NCBI GenBank assembly: GCA_018004645.1
Contig: JAGNBV010000020.1
Location: forward strand, 1 to 34,718
Length of the DNA: 34,718 bases
Source of the DNA: Bacteroidales bacterium
GTDB lineage: Bacteria; Bacteroidota; Bacteroidia; Bacteroidales; CAIWKO01
Reading direction: 5' to 3'
The position numbers and the translations under genes were made by a program. Shown one piece after another: positions 16,198 to 24,187 of this stretch. How positions within the stretch are numbered: the stretch's first letter is position 1; each line of letters begins with the position of its first letter. The notes below the pieces were generated by a model. It was not told the DNA's origin and did not search any database. It saw nothing but the letters and a program-made list of their open reading frames with translations.

Positions 16198-17424
16198 TTA
16201 TTTTTTCTGATCTAAACTGTGAATAAATTCACTGATAGCCAGGGCACATTCAGGAATCCGCTCATAATTTACGATGCTCAGGTTATCTTTTGGCGTATGT
16301 GTAATATCCTGGTCGGCTATATGCTCGATAAACCAATTGGAGCTAACGGCTATAGCAGGGCAACCATATTGCAGGAAAATACTGTGGTCGCCCTGAACCC
16401 AGGGCAATCCCTCTACAATACCAGGATTTTTGCAAATAACTTCATTCAGCTTTTTTTGAAAATCATCAGGCAATTCAAAAGCAGAAAAACACGACATGCC
16501 TTCTATGTAACCGGCTCCGTCAATGTTGATATTTAATGCAATATCACCAAATTTACCTTCGTTTTGCTCAATATATTTCATTTGTCCGGGAACCGCATAA
16601 TAATCTTCACCGTTAAAGGCAACCAGCTCAATACCATATTTTCCCTTATAATCTTTCAACAACTCCGAAAGCAACAGCAGGACGGCCACCCCTGTTGCAT
16701 TGTCAATGGCACCGGAAGTACCAATTTTGGCATCGATATGGGCGGTAATAACAATTCGTTTTTGTGAACTTCCATTTTTTCGTGCAATGACATTATACGC
16801 CTTTTCAGGGATACGCTGCGCTTTCGATTCTAAGGCAACCCTTTGGCCGGAGCAAGCCAGCAGTTTTTCACCTTCGGTATCTTTCATATACACCGAAGGG
16901 ATCTCAAAGTCGCCATCTTCGAAAAGCGGGAACGGGTAAACACCACCAGCGCATGCCGAATCCCTTGCTGTAGCACACACCAGGGCTTTTGGATTTTTTT
17001 GTTCCAAAACGGCAATTATTTGCTGGTGTTCCTCCGGGTTGTAAAATACAAAGTTTTTGGGCATAATCTGCTCCGAAGCTATTTTTCCATACAAGAAAAC
17101 AATTTTACCGGAAGTATCGGACTTCTTCAATTTTCCTAAAGTGTCAACAGGAAGTAATTCGCCTTGTACTGAACATCCTAACGAATAAGGAGAAGAAAAA
17201 ACTTCAAAAGAGGCCTTTCCACAGATTAACTGTGCACCTTCGGTTCTCCAATCCATGACCGGGAGTAAGGTTTCTTCAGTGGCCCAACCTGCTTCCTGAA
17301 ATTTATTTTTCACATAGTCCGTTGATGCACGGTTTCCTTCTCCTCCGACACGGCGCTCCCCGATAACGGAACATAAAACATCTAAATGCTCTTCTGTCTG
17401 TTTTAATAATGTTTTGCTGTTCAT
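16198..17424 (-). CDS. M28-family zinc aminopeptidase
   Basis: A 408-residue metallopeptidase of family M28. The metal-binding pattern is present: H229 in TAHID, D241 in GAIDNATG, the Glu of FNGED, the Asp of NINIDGAG and the His of GDHSIF near the C-terminus. Members remove N-terminal residues from peptides. The start is the ATG at 17424; a TTG four codons upstream is also in frame but less likely. No signal peptide is seen, so it is probably cytoplasmic, unlike many exported M28 enzymes. It follows gcvP on the same strand, but a hairpin lies between them, so they are probably separate units. Confidence 0.87.
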   Translation of the reverse strand: MNSKTLLKQTEEHLDVLCSVIGERRVGGEGNRASTDYVKNKFQEAGWATEETLLPVMDWRTEGAQLICGKASFEVFSSPYSLGCSVQGELLPVDTLGKLKKSDTSGKIVFLYGKIASEQIMPKNFVFYNPEEHQQIIAVLEQKNPKALVCATARDSACAGGVYPFPLFEDGDFEIPSVYMKDTEGEKLLACSGQRVALESKAQRIPEKAYNVIARKNGSSQKRIVITAHIDAKIGTSGAIDNATGVAVLLLLSELLKDYKGKYGIELVAFNGEDYYAVPGQMKYIEQNEGKFGDIALNINIDGAGYIEGMSCFSAFELPDDFQKKLNEVICKNPGIVEGLPWVQGDHSIFLQYGCPAIAVSSNWFIEHIADQDITHTPKDNLSIVNYERIPECALAISEFIHSLDQKK

Positions 17425-17446
17425 AATTTCAATCAAGATTACATGT

Positions 17447-17492
17447 AAAAAGGCACTCCAAAAAAGCTCGTGGAGAGTAATTTCCGGAGTGC
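17447..17492 (-). terminator. Probable terminator of gcvP
   Basis: On the minus strand GCACTCC (17492-17486 side) pairs with GGAGTGC (17459-17453 side) around a 26-nt loop, followed by CTTTTT. It lies 57 bp past the gcvP stop and before the M28 start. The loop is longer than ideal. Confidence 0.5.
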
Positions 17493-17548
17493 TTATTAAA
17501 ATATCCCGGCATAGAATTAAGGAAACCGGGTAATGAATCTATTTATCT

Positions 17549-20434
17549 TTACTTATTATAATTCTCTGTCGGTTCACATGTACATACCAGGTTCCTGTCG
17601 CCGTAGGCATCATCAATGCGGGTTACCGCAGGCCAGTATTTATCATTATTAGACCAGGGCATGGGGAACGCAGCTTTCATACGGCTATATGGTAAATTCC
17701 AATCTTCCGCGGCTATCATAATGGCCGTGTGAGGTGCATTTTTAATGACATTTTCCATTCTATCAGCTTTTCCGTTTTCAATTTCAGCTATTTCTTCCCG
17801 GATTGCTATCATGGCATCCACAAGACGGTTGAGTTCTGAAAAAGGTTCGCTCTCGGTGGGTTCCACCATCAGAGTACCGTGCACGGGAAAAGCCACCGTT
17901 GGTGCGTGAAAGCCATAATCCATAAGACGTTTGGCGATGTCGATAGCGCCAATACCTGTTTTGTGGTCTATATCGTTGCAGTCAAGGATCATTTCATGAG
18001 CTACGCGGCCTTTGGAGCCTGCATAAAGTATAGGATAATGGTTTTCGAGGCATGATTTCAGGTAATTGGCGTTGAGTATGGCAAAGCGGGTAGCTTCGGT
18101 AAGGCCTGCACCGCCCATCAGTTTTATATAGGCATAAGATATTGTCAGTACCATGGCGCTGCCAAAAGGTGCGGAAGAAACCGCCGTGATACCGTTTTTG
18201 GTATTTAATACACCGCAGAACACATGTTGCGGCAAAAATTCAACCAGGTGCCCGGCCACACCAATCGGGCCCACCCCCGGGCCACCACCGCCATGAGGGA
18301 TAGCAAATGTTTTATGGAGGTTGAGATGGCACACATCGGCACCAATATGAGCAGGGCTGGTAAATCCAACCTGGGCATTCATATTGGCCCCATCCATATA
18401 CACTTGTCCGCCATGCTGATGAATGATATCCACAATTTCGAGGATATTTTCTTCAAAAACACCGTGTGTTGAAGGGTATGTTACCATAAGTGCCGCAAGA
18501 GTCTCGTTGTACTGAACTGCTTTTTCACGCAAGTCGTTGGTATCAATATTTCCATGATCATCGCATTTTACCACCACCACTTTAAAACCGGCCATTACCG
18601 CGCTGGCGGGGTTGGTGCCGTGAGCCGAAGCCGGAATGAGCACCACGTCCCTTTGTTGTTGTCCGCGACTGGCATGATATTGCCTGATGACCATCAGGCC
18701 GGTATATTCTCCTGCCGCACCCGAATTTGGCTGAAACGATATGGCTTTAAAACCGGTAATCTCGCAAAGAGCTTTTTCAAGTTCTTTGATCAGGTATAAG
18801 TAACCTTCAGCCTGGTCAGCAGGAACAAACGGATGGATATTTCCAAATTCGGGCCAGCTAAGTGCAAACATCTCGGTACCGGCATTGAGTTTCATGGTGC
18901 ATGAGCCCAGCGGAATCATAGCCCGGTTCAGCGACAAATCTTTTACTTCCAGTTTTTTGATGTAGCGCATCATTTCGGTTTCGGAATGATAGGAATTGAA
19001 AACGGACTGTTCCAGGTATGCGGATGTCCTCATCAGTTCCTGCGGCATGGTGGTTATTTGCCGGCAGGCTTCCTTATTGCAAACAAACGGTGTAAAATCT
19101 TTGCCTGCTGCTTTGGCAAAAACAGATAACAGCAGATTGATGTCATTGAGATGGGTGGTTTCATCAATGGAAATACCTATGCTTTTTTCGTCGATATACC
19201 TAAGATTTATCTTATTTTCAAGCATCAGGTTTCTCAGGTCAGTAATCTTGACGTTATCAGGGAGTTTTATCTTCAGGGTGTCAAAGAAAAAATCATTTTC
19301 CTGAGTGTATCCATATTTCTGAATTTCGGAGTTCAACACGCCTGTGAGGATATTGATGTGCCGGGCAATTTCTTTGAGTCCAACGGGGCCGTGATATACG
19401 GCATACATACCCGACATGATAGCAAGCAATGCCTGAGCGGTACAGATATTGGAAGTGGCGCGCTCACGTTTTATGTGTTGTTCGCGGGTTTGCAGCGCCA
19501 TTCTATATGCACGGCTGCCATTGGCATCTACCGAGATACCAATAATACGTCCCGGGATGTTGCGTTTAAATTTTTCGTTAACGGCAAAAAATCCCGCATG
19601 AGGACCGCCAAAACCCATAGGCAATCCAAAACGCTGGGTAGAGCCCAGTACGGCATCAGCGCCCCATTCGCCCGGAGGGGTGAGCATGGTAAGGGCCATC
19701 AGATCGGTGGCTACTGCAACGGACACATTCATTGAATGTGCTTGTTCAACAAATGCCGCATAATTGAAAATTTTTCCGTACGAGGTTGGGTATTGTAACA
19801 ATGCACCGAAAAATGTATTGTCAAGGTTACTTTCTCTGAAATTTCCAATAACCAACTCTATTCCCAAGGGTTTCGAGCGTGTTTTCAACACTTCGTAGGT
19901 TTGTGGAAAGACACATTTTGAAACAAAAAATTTGTTGGCATTATTCTTTACCTGGTCGCGGCTGCGTGAGTTGAAAAACATAATCATAGCTTCGGCAGCG
20001 GCTGTTCCTTCATCCAATAAAGAAGCATTTGCAATGGGCATAGCGGTCAGATCGGAAATCACGGTTTGATAGTTCAACAGAGCTTCTAAACGCCCCTGCG
20101 AAATTTCTGCCTGATAAGGAGTATAGGATGTGTACCAACCCGGATTTTCAAGAATATTTCTCGTGATAACACCAGGAGTGATAGTTCCATAATAGCCCAA
20201 ACCAATAAAATTCTTGTATATTTTGTTACGGCCGGCAATATCTTTCAAATGATTGAGAAATTCGTATTCATTCATCCCTTCGGGAAGATTCAAAGTATTT
20301 TTCAGTCGGATACTTTGCGGGATGGTTTGATTGATAAGTTCATCTATTGAGGAAACCCCTATTTTTTGCAGCATCTGTTCAATTTCTTTACCACGGGGCC
20401 CGTTGTGGCGTTTTACAAAATTATTAGTAATCAT
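17549..20434 (-). CDS. gcvP: Glycine dehydrogenase (decarboxylating), P-protein
   Basis: A 961-residue single-chain P-protein of the glycine cleavage system. It decarboxylates glycine using pyridoxal phosphate and passes the aminomethyl group to the lipoyl arm of the H-protein. Both homologous halves are present. The PLP lysine is K708 in HLNLHKTFAIPHGGGGPG, the glycine-rich motif that defines the family. The N-terminus (FVKRHNGP) matches the family start, so the ATG at 20434 is firm. Other gcv genes are not in the window; scattered gcv genes are common in Bacteroidota. No glycine riboswitch is recognisable upstream. Confidence 0.97.
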   Translation of the reverse strand: MITNNFVKRHNGPRGKEIEQMLQKIGVSSIDELINQTIPQSIRLKNTLNLPEGMNEYEFLNHLKDIAGRNKIYKNFIGLGYYGTITPGVITRNILENPGWYTSYTPYQAEISQGRLEALLNYQTVISDLTAMPIANASLLDEGTAAAEAMIMFFNSRSRDQVKNNANKFFVSKCVFPQTYEVLKTRSKPLGIELVIGNFRESNLDNTFFGALLQYPTSYGKIFNYAAFVEQAHSMNVSVAVATDLMALTMLTPPGEWGADAVLGSTQRFGLPMGFGGPHAGFFAVNEKFKRNIPGRIIGISVDANGSRAYRMALQTREQHIKRERATSNICTAQALLAIMSGMYAVYHGPVGLKEIARHINILTGVLNSEIQKYGYTQENDFFFDTLKIKLPDNVKITDLRNLMLENKINLRYIDEKSIGISIDETTHLNDINLLLSVFAKAAGKDFTPFVCNKEACRQITTMPQELMRTSAYLEQSVFNSYHSETEMMRYIKKLEVKDLSLNRAMIPLGSCTMKLNAGTEMFALSWPEFGNIHPFVPADQAEGYLYLIKELEKALCEITGFKAISFQPNSGAAGEYTGLMVIRQYHASRGQQQRDVVLIPASAHGTNPASAVMAGFKVVVVKCDDHGNIDTNDLREKAVQYNETLAALMVTYPSTHGVFEENILEIVDIIHQHGGQVYMDGANMNAQVGFTSPAHIGADVCHLNLHKTFAIPHGGGGPGVGPIGVAGHLVEFLPQHVFCGVLNTKNGITAVSSAPFGSAMVLTISYAYIKLMGGAGLTEATRFAILNANYLKSCLENHYPILYAGSKGRVAHEMILDCNDIDHKTGIGAIDIAKRLMDYGFHAPTVAFPVHGTLMVEPTESEPFSELNRLVDAMIAIREEIAEIENGKADRMENVIKNAPHTAIMIAAEDWNLPYSRMKAAFPMPWSNNDKYWPAVTRIDDAYGDRNLVCTCEPTENYNK

Positions 20435-20491
20435 AACTTATTGTGTTTACGTTGTTTATATTTTTTTTAGTGCTTGAAGTAAATATTTTGA

Positions 20492-20499
20492 CAAAGATA
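20492..20499 (-). promoter_or_regulatory. -7 box of gcvP
   Basis: TATCTTTG on the minus strand matches TAnnTTTG and lies 57 bp upstream of the gcvP ATG. No TTG occurs at the proper -33 distance, so only the -7 element is claimed. A leader of about 50 nt results. Confidence 0.5.
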
Positions 20500-20674
20500 A
20501 GAAACAGGTATTAATAACCGGAAAAATTCATACGATTTTTTTACCCTTAGGGCCGGCAAAAGAAAAACCGGCAATCCGGTTATGATTTGTCTTTTCAAAT
20601 TGTACTTTTTCCGGTGATAATTGGGCTAAAACCTAATTAATTGCATTAATTGTCCGATAAATTCAAATGTTTTC
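20500..20674. other. Divergent intergenic region with a CCGG cluster and hairpin
   Basis: Between gcvP (minus) and the M15 peptidase gene (plus) there is no gene. Five CCGG tetranucleotides occur at 20518, 20553, 20568, 20576 and 20611 in AT-rich DNA. Two of them form a perfect 6-bp hairpin, AACCGG-CAAT-CCGGTT at 20566-20581. Since both neighbours point away, this hairpin ends no visible gene and may be an operator or part of a small transcript. Confidence 0.4.
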
Positions 20675-20705
20675 TTGCATTACAAGTTTATTCGTTTTAT
20701 TTTTG
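20675..20705 (+). promoter_or_regulatory. Promoter of the M15 peptidase gene
   Basis: TTG (20675-20677), a 20-bp spacer and TATTTTTG (20698-20705) form a full Bacteroidota promoter. The leader to the ATG at 20777 is about 65 nt and AT-rich. It could also feed the downstream biosynthetic cluster, since no terminator is visible between 21541 and 21686. Confidence 0.72.
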
Positions 20706-20776
20706 CTTAAAAAGAACCATATTAACACTTTAATAATTATTTTTAATTTTTAAAATCAATAAATTAAACAAAACTT

Positions 20777-21541
20777 ATGAAAACGCCATTGCTAAAAATC
20801 GACATTCTTTCGATATACAAAAACAGCCTGGGCGATCAGGTACCTTTGCCATCGCGCATGGCACACTGCACGCCGGATACCTACAAGGCCATAATGAGCA
20901 TAAGCAAAGACCTTTCGGAAAAAGGAGGCAAATTGATACTAAGCGATCTTTTCCGCAGTTACGATATGCAAGCCCAGGCATATAATGATTATGCATCCGG
21001 CAAGAAACAGGCATACAGTCCTCCTCCGGGTGGCAGTTTTCATGAAGCCGGACGGGCATTTGATCTGGATCTTAGCAAAATAAAAATATCACTGGCTAAA
21101 TTCTGGGATTTGGCTGCTAAATATGGTGTTGTTCCCATTATCTCAAAACCCGTACTCCAATCGGAAGCGTGGCATTTTGATTGCCGGGGCAGCCATCAAC
21201 TTGTATATCAATATTATGCCGAAGGCAAAGGCCAGGGCATGAGTCCATATACCGCTGCCGCCACCAGTGCCATTCTGTCCATTGGCATTCAGGTTGACCG
21301 TTTTGAAAGTCGCCAAAAGCAGGCGGCCATTCAATCGTGCCTGGTACGCCTGGGAAAAGAAATAGGCGACATCGACGGGTATATCGGATGCAAAACGCAG
21401 AAGGCATTAACCGATTATGAAATTGAATACGATTATAACAAAACCGATGAGGTTCTTACAAAAGTTGAAAATCTTATTCAACAAAAATTCCCCGAAGAAT
21501 TTATCGTACCTCCTGCACAGGACGATAACGGAACAAAATAA
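20777..21541 (+). CDS. M15 (VanY-like) peptidoglycan peptidase with C-terminal binding domain, no signal peptide
   Basis: A 254-residue protein. The N-terminal catalytic domain (about 30-150) has the M15 zinc motif HxxGxAxD at H89-D96 and the second motif E130-A-W-H133, so the zinc ligands H89, D96 and H133 and the catalytic E130 are all present. The stretch LFRSYDMQAQAYNDY resembles the VanY domain. The C-terminal part (about 170-215, ending DGYIGCKTQKALTDYEI) resembles a peptidoglycan-binding-1 repeat. Such enzymes cut D-Ala-D-Ala or related peptide crosslinks. There is no signal peptide, unlike chromosomal carboxypeptidases. Phage endolysins and secreted effectors share this feature, but no phage or secretion genes lie nearby. 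It stands 145 bp upstream of the radical SAM cluster. Confidence 0.8.
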   Translation: MKTPLLKIDILSIYKNSLGDQVPLPSRMAHCTPDTYKAIMSISKDLSEKGGKLILSDLFRSYDMQAQAYNDYASGKKQAYSPPPGGSFHEAGRAFDLDLSKIKISLAKFWDLAAKYGVVPIISKPVLQSEAWHFDCRGSHQLVYQYYAEGKGQGMSPYTAAATSAILSIGIQVDRFESRQKQAAIQSCLVRLGKEIGDIDGYIGCKTQKALTDYEIEYDYNKTDEVLTKVENLIQQKFPEEFIVPPAQDDNGTK

Positions 21542-21656
21542 AAAAACCGCAGCCTACTGAGCACACATGAGAATTTGAAGAACGAGGACAAAAAAAAGGA
21601 ATCTGAAGTTTTAAGAGGTGCTCAAAAATTGATTAGGACTGGATTGAAAATACTAT

Positions 21657-21664
21657 TAATTTTG
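21657..21664 (+). promoter_or_regulatory. Candidate -7 box of the biosynthetic cluster
   Basis: TAATTTTG matches TAnnTTTG and lies 21 bp before the radical SAM ATG at 21686. TTG trinucleotides occur 10 and 25 bp upstream, neither at the ideal distance, so strength is uncertain. Confidence 0.45.
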
Positions 21665-21685
21665 CAGTTTTAATTAATTTGATGT

Positions 21686-22813
21686 ATGCCAGAAATTTCT
21701 GCTTTTAACAGCACACTCTATAAAAATAATTACAAGAAACTTTTTATCAACCTGTTGCGATTCAACAGCACGAGTCTCACCAACATATTGTTTCTGATCA
21801 AAGTGGTTTGGTTTCAGTTCAGGGCATTAAAAACACGTAAAAAGTCTAAAAGCCTGGGTATAGAAGTGCCGCCCCTGATTTTTTTCAGTATCACCAAAAA
21901 CTGCAACCTGAACTGCAAAGGATGTTATCAGAAAGCCCAAAACCGTGCCGGAGATAAAGATATGAGCACCGAAAAAATCATCTCTATACTCCAGGAAGGA
22001 CAAGCTTTGGGTTCATCGGTCATCGGCGTGCTGGGCGGAGAACCTTTTACCCGCAAAGATTTTTTCACCATCACCGGCAGTTTTAAAAAAATGTTATTTG
22101 CAACCTTTACAAACGGGATGCTGATAGATGAAGCCATGATAGCAAAACTCAGAAAAAACAAAAACATCATTCCTATCATTAGCAACGAAGGCCCTGAATG
22201 TGAAACCGACAACAGGAGAGGCGCCGGGGTTTACAGCCATTTCAGAAGTATTGCAAAGAAGTTTAAAGCCAACCACATTATCTTCGGAGTATCATTTACG
22301 GTTACGAGTAAGAACTTCGGTATGCTTACCGATGAAACATTTATTAAAGAACTGATAAGTGATGGCAGCAGTTTGTTTTTTTATGTAAACTACAAGCCTG
22401 TTGACGGGATTTCGCAAGAGTTATCGCTCAACAAAGACCAGTTAAAGGTTCTGGAAGATTACACCTACACGTTCCGGGAAAAATATAAAACCCTGTATTT
22501 TTCTCCTTTGGCAGAAAAGCAGTTTGGCGGATGCATTGGCGCCGGAAAAGGTTTGATCCATATCAATTTTGATGGAGGCATAGAGCCTTGTCCGTTTGCT
22601 CCTTATTCGGATGTAAACCTGAACAACGTTTCACTTAAAGAAGCCCTGAATTCGAAGTTGCTTCGTACCATCCGTGACCAACATGCATGGCTGGAGCAAA
22701 ATAATAATTGTGGATGTTCGCTTTGGGAGAACCGCGATTGGTTGAAATCTCTTACCAAAGAGAAGGAACCTGTCTCTGAAGAAATTGCGGAAGAAATTGC
22801 CAGCGCTGTATAA
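21686..22813 (+). CDS. Radical SAM enzyme with Cys-rich C-terminal region
   Basis: A 375-residue radical SAM protein. The 4Fe-4S motif CxxxCxxC is C73-NLN-C77-KG-C80, followed by GVLGGEPF (the SAM-binding GGE). An N-terminal 60-residue extension is basic and hydrophobic. The C-terminal region has further cysteines (GGCIGAGKG, EPCPFAP, NNCGCSLW) in the arrangement of SPASM-like domains that hold an extra cluster. Enzymes of this type modify peptides or small molecules by radical chemistry; the substrate cannot be read from sequence. It is the first gene of a tight seven-gene operon with a BtrH-like acyltransferase, ABC exporter and acyl carrier protein, which suggests a role in building the transferred or accepting molecule. 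The next gene starts 9 bp later. Confidence 0.88.
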   Translation: MPEISAFNSTLYKNNYKKLFINLLRFNSTSLTNILFLIKVVWFQFRALKTRKKSKSLGIEVPPLIFFSITKNCNLNCKGCYQKAQNRAGDKDMSTEKIISILQEGQALGSSVIGVLGGEPFTRKDFFTITGSFKKMLFATFTNGMLIDEAMIAKLRKNKNIIPIISNEGPECETDNRRGAGVYSHFRSIAKKFKANHIIFGVSFTVTSKNFGMLTDETFIKELISDGSSLFFYVNYKPVDGISQELSLNKDQLKVLEDYTYTFREKYKTLYFSPLAEKQFGGCIGAGKGLIHINFDGGIEPCPFAPYSDVNLNNVSLKEALNSKLLRTIRDQHAWLEQNNNCGCSLWENRDWLKSLTKEKEPVSEEIAEEIASAV

Positions 22814-22822
22814 CAATGATAT

Positions 22823-23221
22823 ATGGACAAAGATCAAGTTCCACAGGATAAAAACCATTACCTGGACAAAAACTTTAAAACCGTGGTATATGCCCTGGAC
22901 CCTGACGGCAAATACACGAAGGTGCCGAGCTTGGGCTGGGAACCTGAACATTTTGCTCAAAAACAAGCCTGGGACTCGGTGGCCGAAGATATTGAAATAA
23001 TAAAAAAGAATGTAATTGCAGGCAACGTAAGCCCAATCGCCTATTTTATCGAAAAGTACCACTTCTCGCTGCGAAGGTTGTCGCACCTGACAGGATTCTC
23101 TAAACGTCAGATAAAAAAGCATTTCAGACCCGAAGTTTTTTCAGCACTCCATTCAACCGACCTCGGGATGTATGCCAGGGCTTTTCAGGTACCTGTGGAT
23201 CAAATTGTAAAACCATTTTAA
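22823..23221 (+). CDS. Small protein with helix-turn-helix-like C-terminal half
   Basis: A 132-residue protein. The N-terminal 60 residues are charged and include a YALDPDGKYTKV strand pair. Residues 70-130 look like a Cro/CI-type helix-turn-helix: FIEKYHFSLRRLSHLTGF (helix 2), SKRQIKKHF (recognition helix), then an ARAFQVPVDQI end like the fifth helix. It may be the pathway regulator. Alternatively the HTH fold may serve protein contact with the radical SAM enzyme encoded 9 bp upstream. There is no leader-peptide look (no GG site, no Cys/Ser-rich core), so a RiPP precursor is unlikely. The next gene starts 15 bp downstream. Confidence 0.75.
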   Translation: MDKDQVPQDKNHYLDKNFKTVVYALDPDGKYTKVPSLGWEPEHFAQKQAWDSVAEDIEIIKKNVIAGNVSPIAYFIEKYHFSLRRLSHLTGFSKRQIKKHFRPEVFSALHSTDLGMYARAFQVPVDQIVKPF

Positions 23222-23236
23222 GTTCGCTAACCACGA

Positions 23237-24187
23237 ATGAACCAACGAAGACGCAATAAAATTGATGAGATAGTGGACTATCTGGAGAAAAAAGCCGTGC
23301 AAGACCCTGCTTCGGCCAAAGCTATTGCTGAAAACATCAATTTTTTTAAAGCCACGTATGCCGTACATTCCTTTTATAAATGGCTGTTTTCCACTGCCCC
23401 TGCCATAAAAGCCGAAAATCTCAAAGAACTGGTGGAATTCGACGCGGTAAGCCCGTATTTTAATGAATTGATGACCGCCTTAACCGCCACAGAAAAAAGG
23501 ATATTCCCCGGATTAATCAGGCCCGTGGTCAAAAAAATCACACAATTAATCAGGGATAAAAACTACAGTGTGATTATCAGCATCGGGGCGGGAGCCATGG
23601 AAGTTGAAAAACAGGTGATAAAAAAACTTGTCCGCCTGGGAAATCAGGAACCTGTAATTTTCATTGGCATCGACAAATCAGACATAAGCCGTAGCCTGGC
23701 AAGAGAAAACCTTACCGGCAGCCCCGACACCATAATCCTGGAAAGAAACCTGCTCAATGAGGCCATGTTGAAAGAAATTAACAGGGAAACCCGCAGCCTT
23801 TATACGGTAGTGTTATGCAACAACGATATTTTCTCGCTCGACAAATACTTTACGGGGACAAGCTTTGACCTGGCCTACGACTGTTTCTTCAAGCATCATT
23901 TCAAGCCGGAAGAAGCAACGCATATTGACAACATGCTAAGCAGGCATGCAAAAGAGGTAATTGATTATGACGGTGTTAGAAACAGGTTTACTACTTATAT
24001 CCAGCCTTTGTTTGTATGGAACAACCCTGTAATGCTCAGCGGAACAGTATTCTCGAATTTGAGGTACAAGACAATAAAGGATTTAAAAACACAAAACAAA
24101 GACGAAAAAATAACCACGTACCGTATGCAGGGAACCTACCTGAAAGAAATTACCGCACCGGTTGTTTTAGGAAGTAACAAGTTATGA
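23237..24187 (+). CDS. Methyltransferase-like Rossmann protein
   Basis: A 316-residue protein with a helical N-terminal region (about 1-105) and a class I methyltransferase-like core. Motif I is IISIGAGAMEVEKQV, with G117-A-G119-A-M-E122. A second strand with an acidic end follows in VIFIGIDKSDISRS, and a later strand is FDLAYDCFFKHHF. The motif fits the SAM-binding GxGxME pattern, but catalytic residues cannot be confirmed by eye. It may methylate the product or its acceptor. Its TGA overlaps the ATG of the BtrH-like gene by 4 bp (ATGA), which implies translational coupling. Confidence 0.7.
   Translation: MNQRRRNKIDEIVDYLEKKAVQDPASAKAIAENINFFKATYAVHSFYKWLFSTAPAIKAENLKELVEFDAVSPYFNELMTALTATEKRIFPGLIRPVVKKITQLIRDKNYSVIISIGAGAMEVEKQVIKKLVRLGNQEPVIFIGIDKSDISRSLARENLTGSPDTIILERNLLNEAMLKEINRETRSLYTVVLCNNDIFSLDKYFTGTSFDLAYDCFFKHHFKPEEATHIDNMLSRHAKEVIDYDGVRNRFTTYIQPLFVWNNPVMLSGTVFSNLRYKTIKDLKTQNKDEKITTYRMQGTYLKEITAPVVLGSNKL

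Noticed and set aside
19151..19735. 194-codon open frame antisense to gcvP
   Set aside because: It lies entirely within the well-supported gcvP and has no recognisable motif or start region.
20435..20500. Glycine riboswitch upstream of gcvP
   Set aside because: The leader is only about 50 nt and lacks the paired aptamer structure.
21542..21685. RiPP precursor peptide upstream of the radical SAM gene
   Set aside because: The only ATG frames are closed within a few codons; no leader with a GG site or Cys/Ser-rich core is present in any frame.
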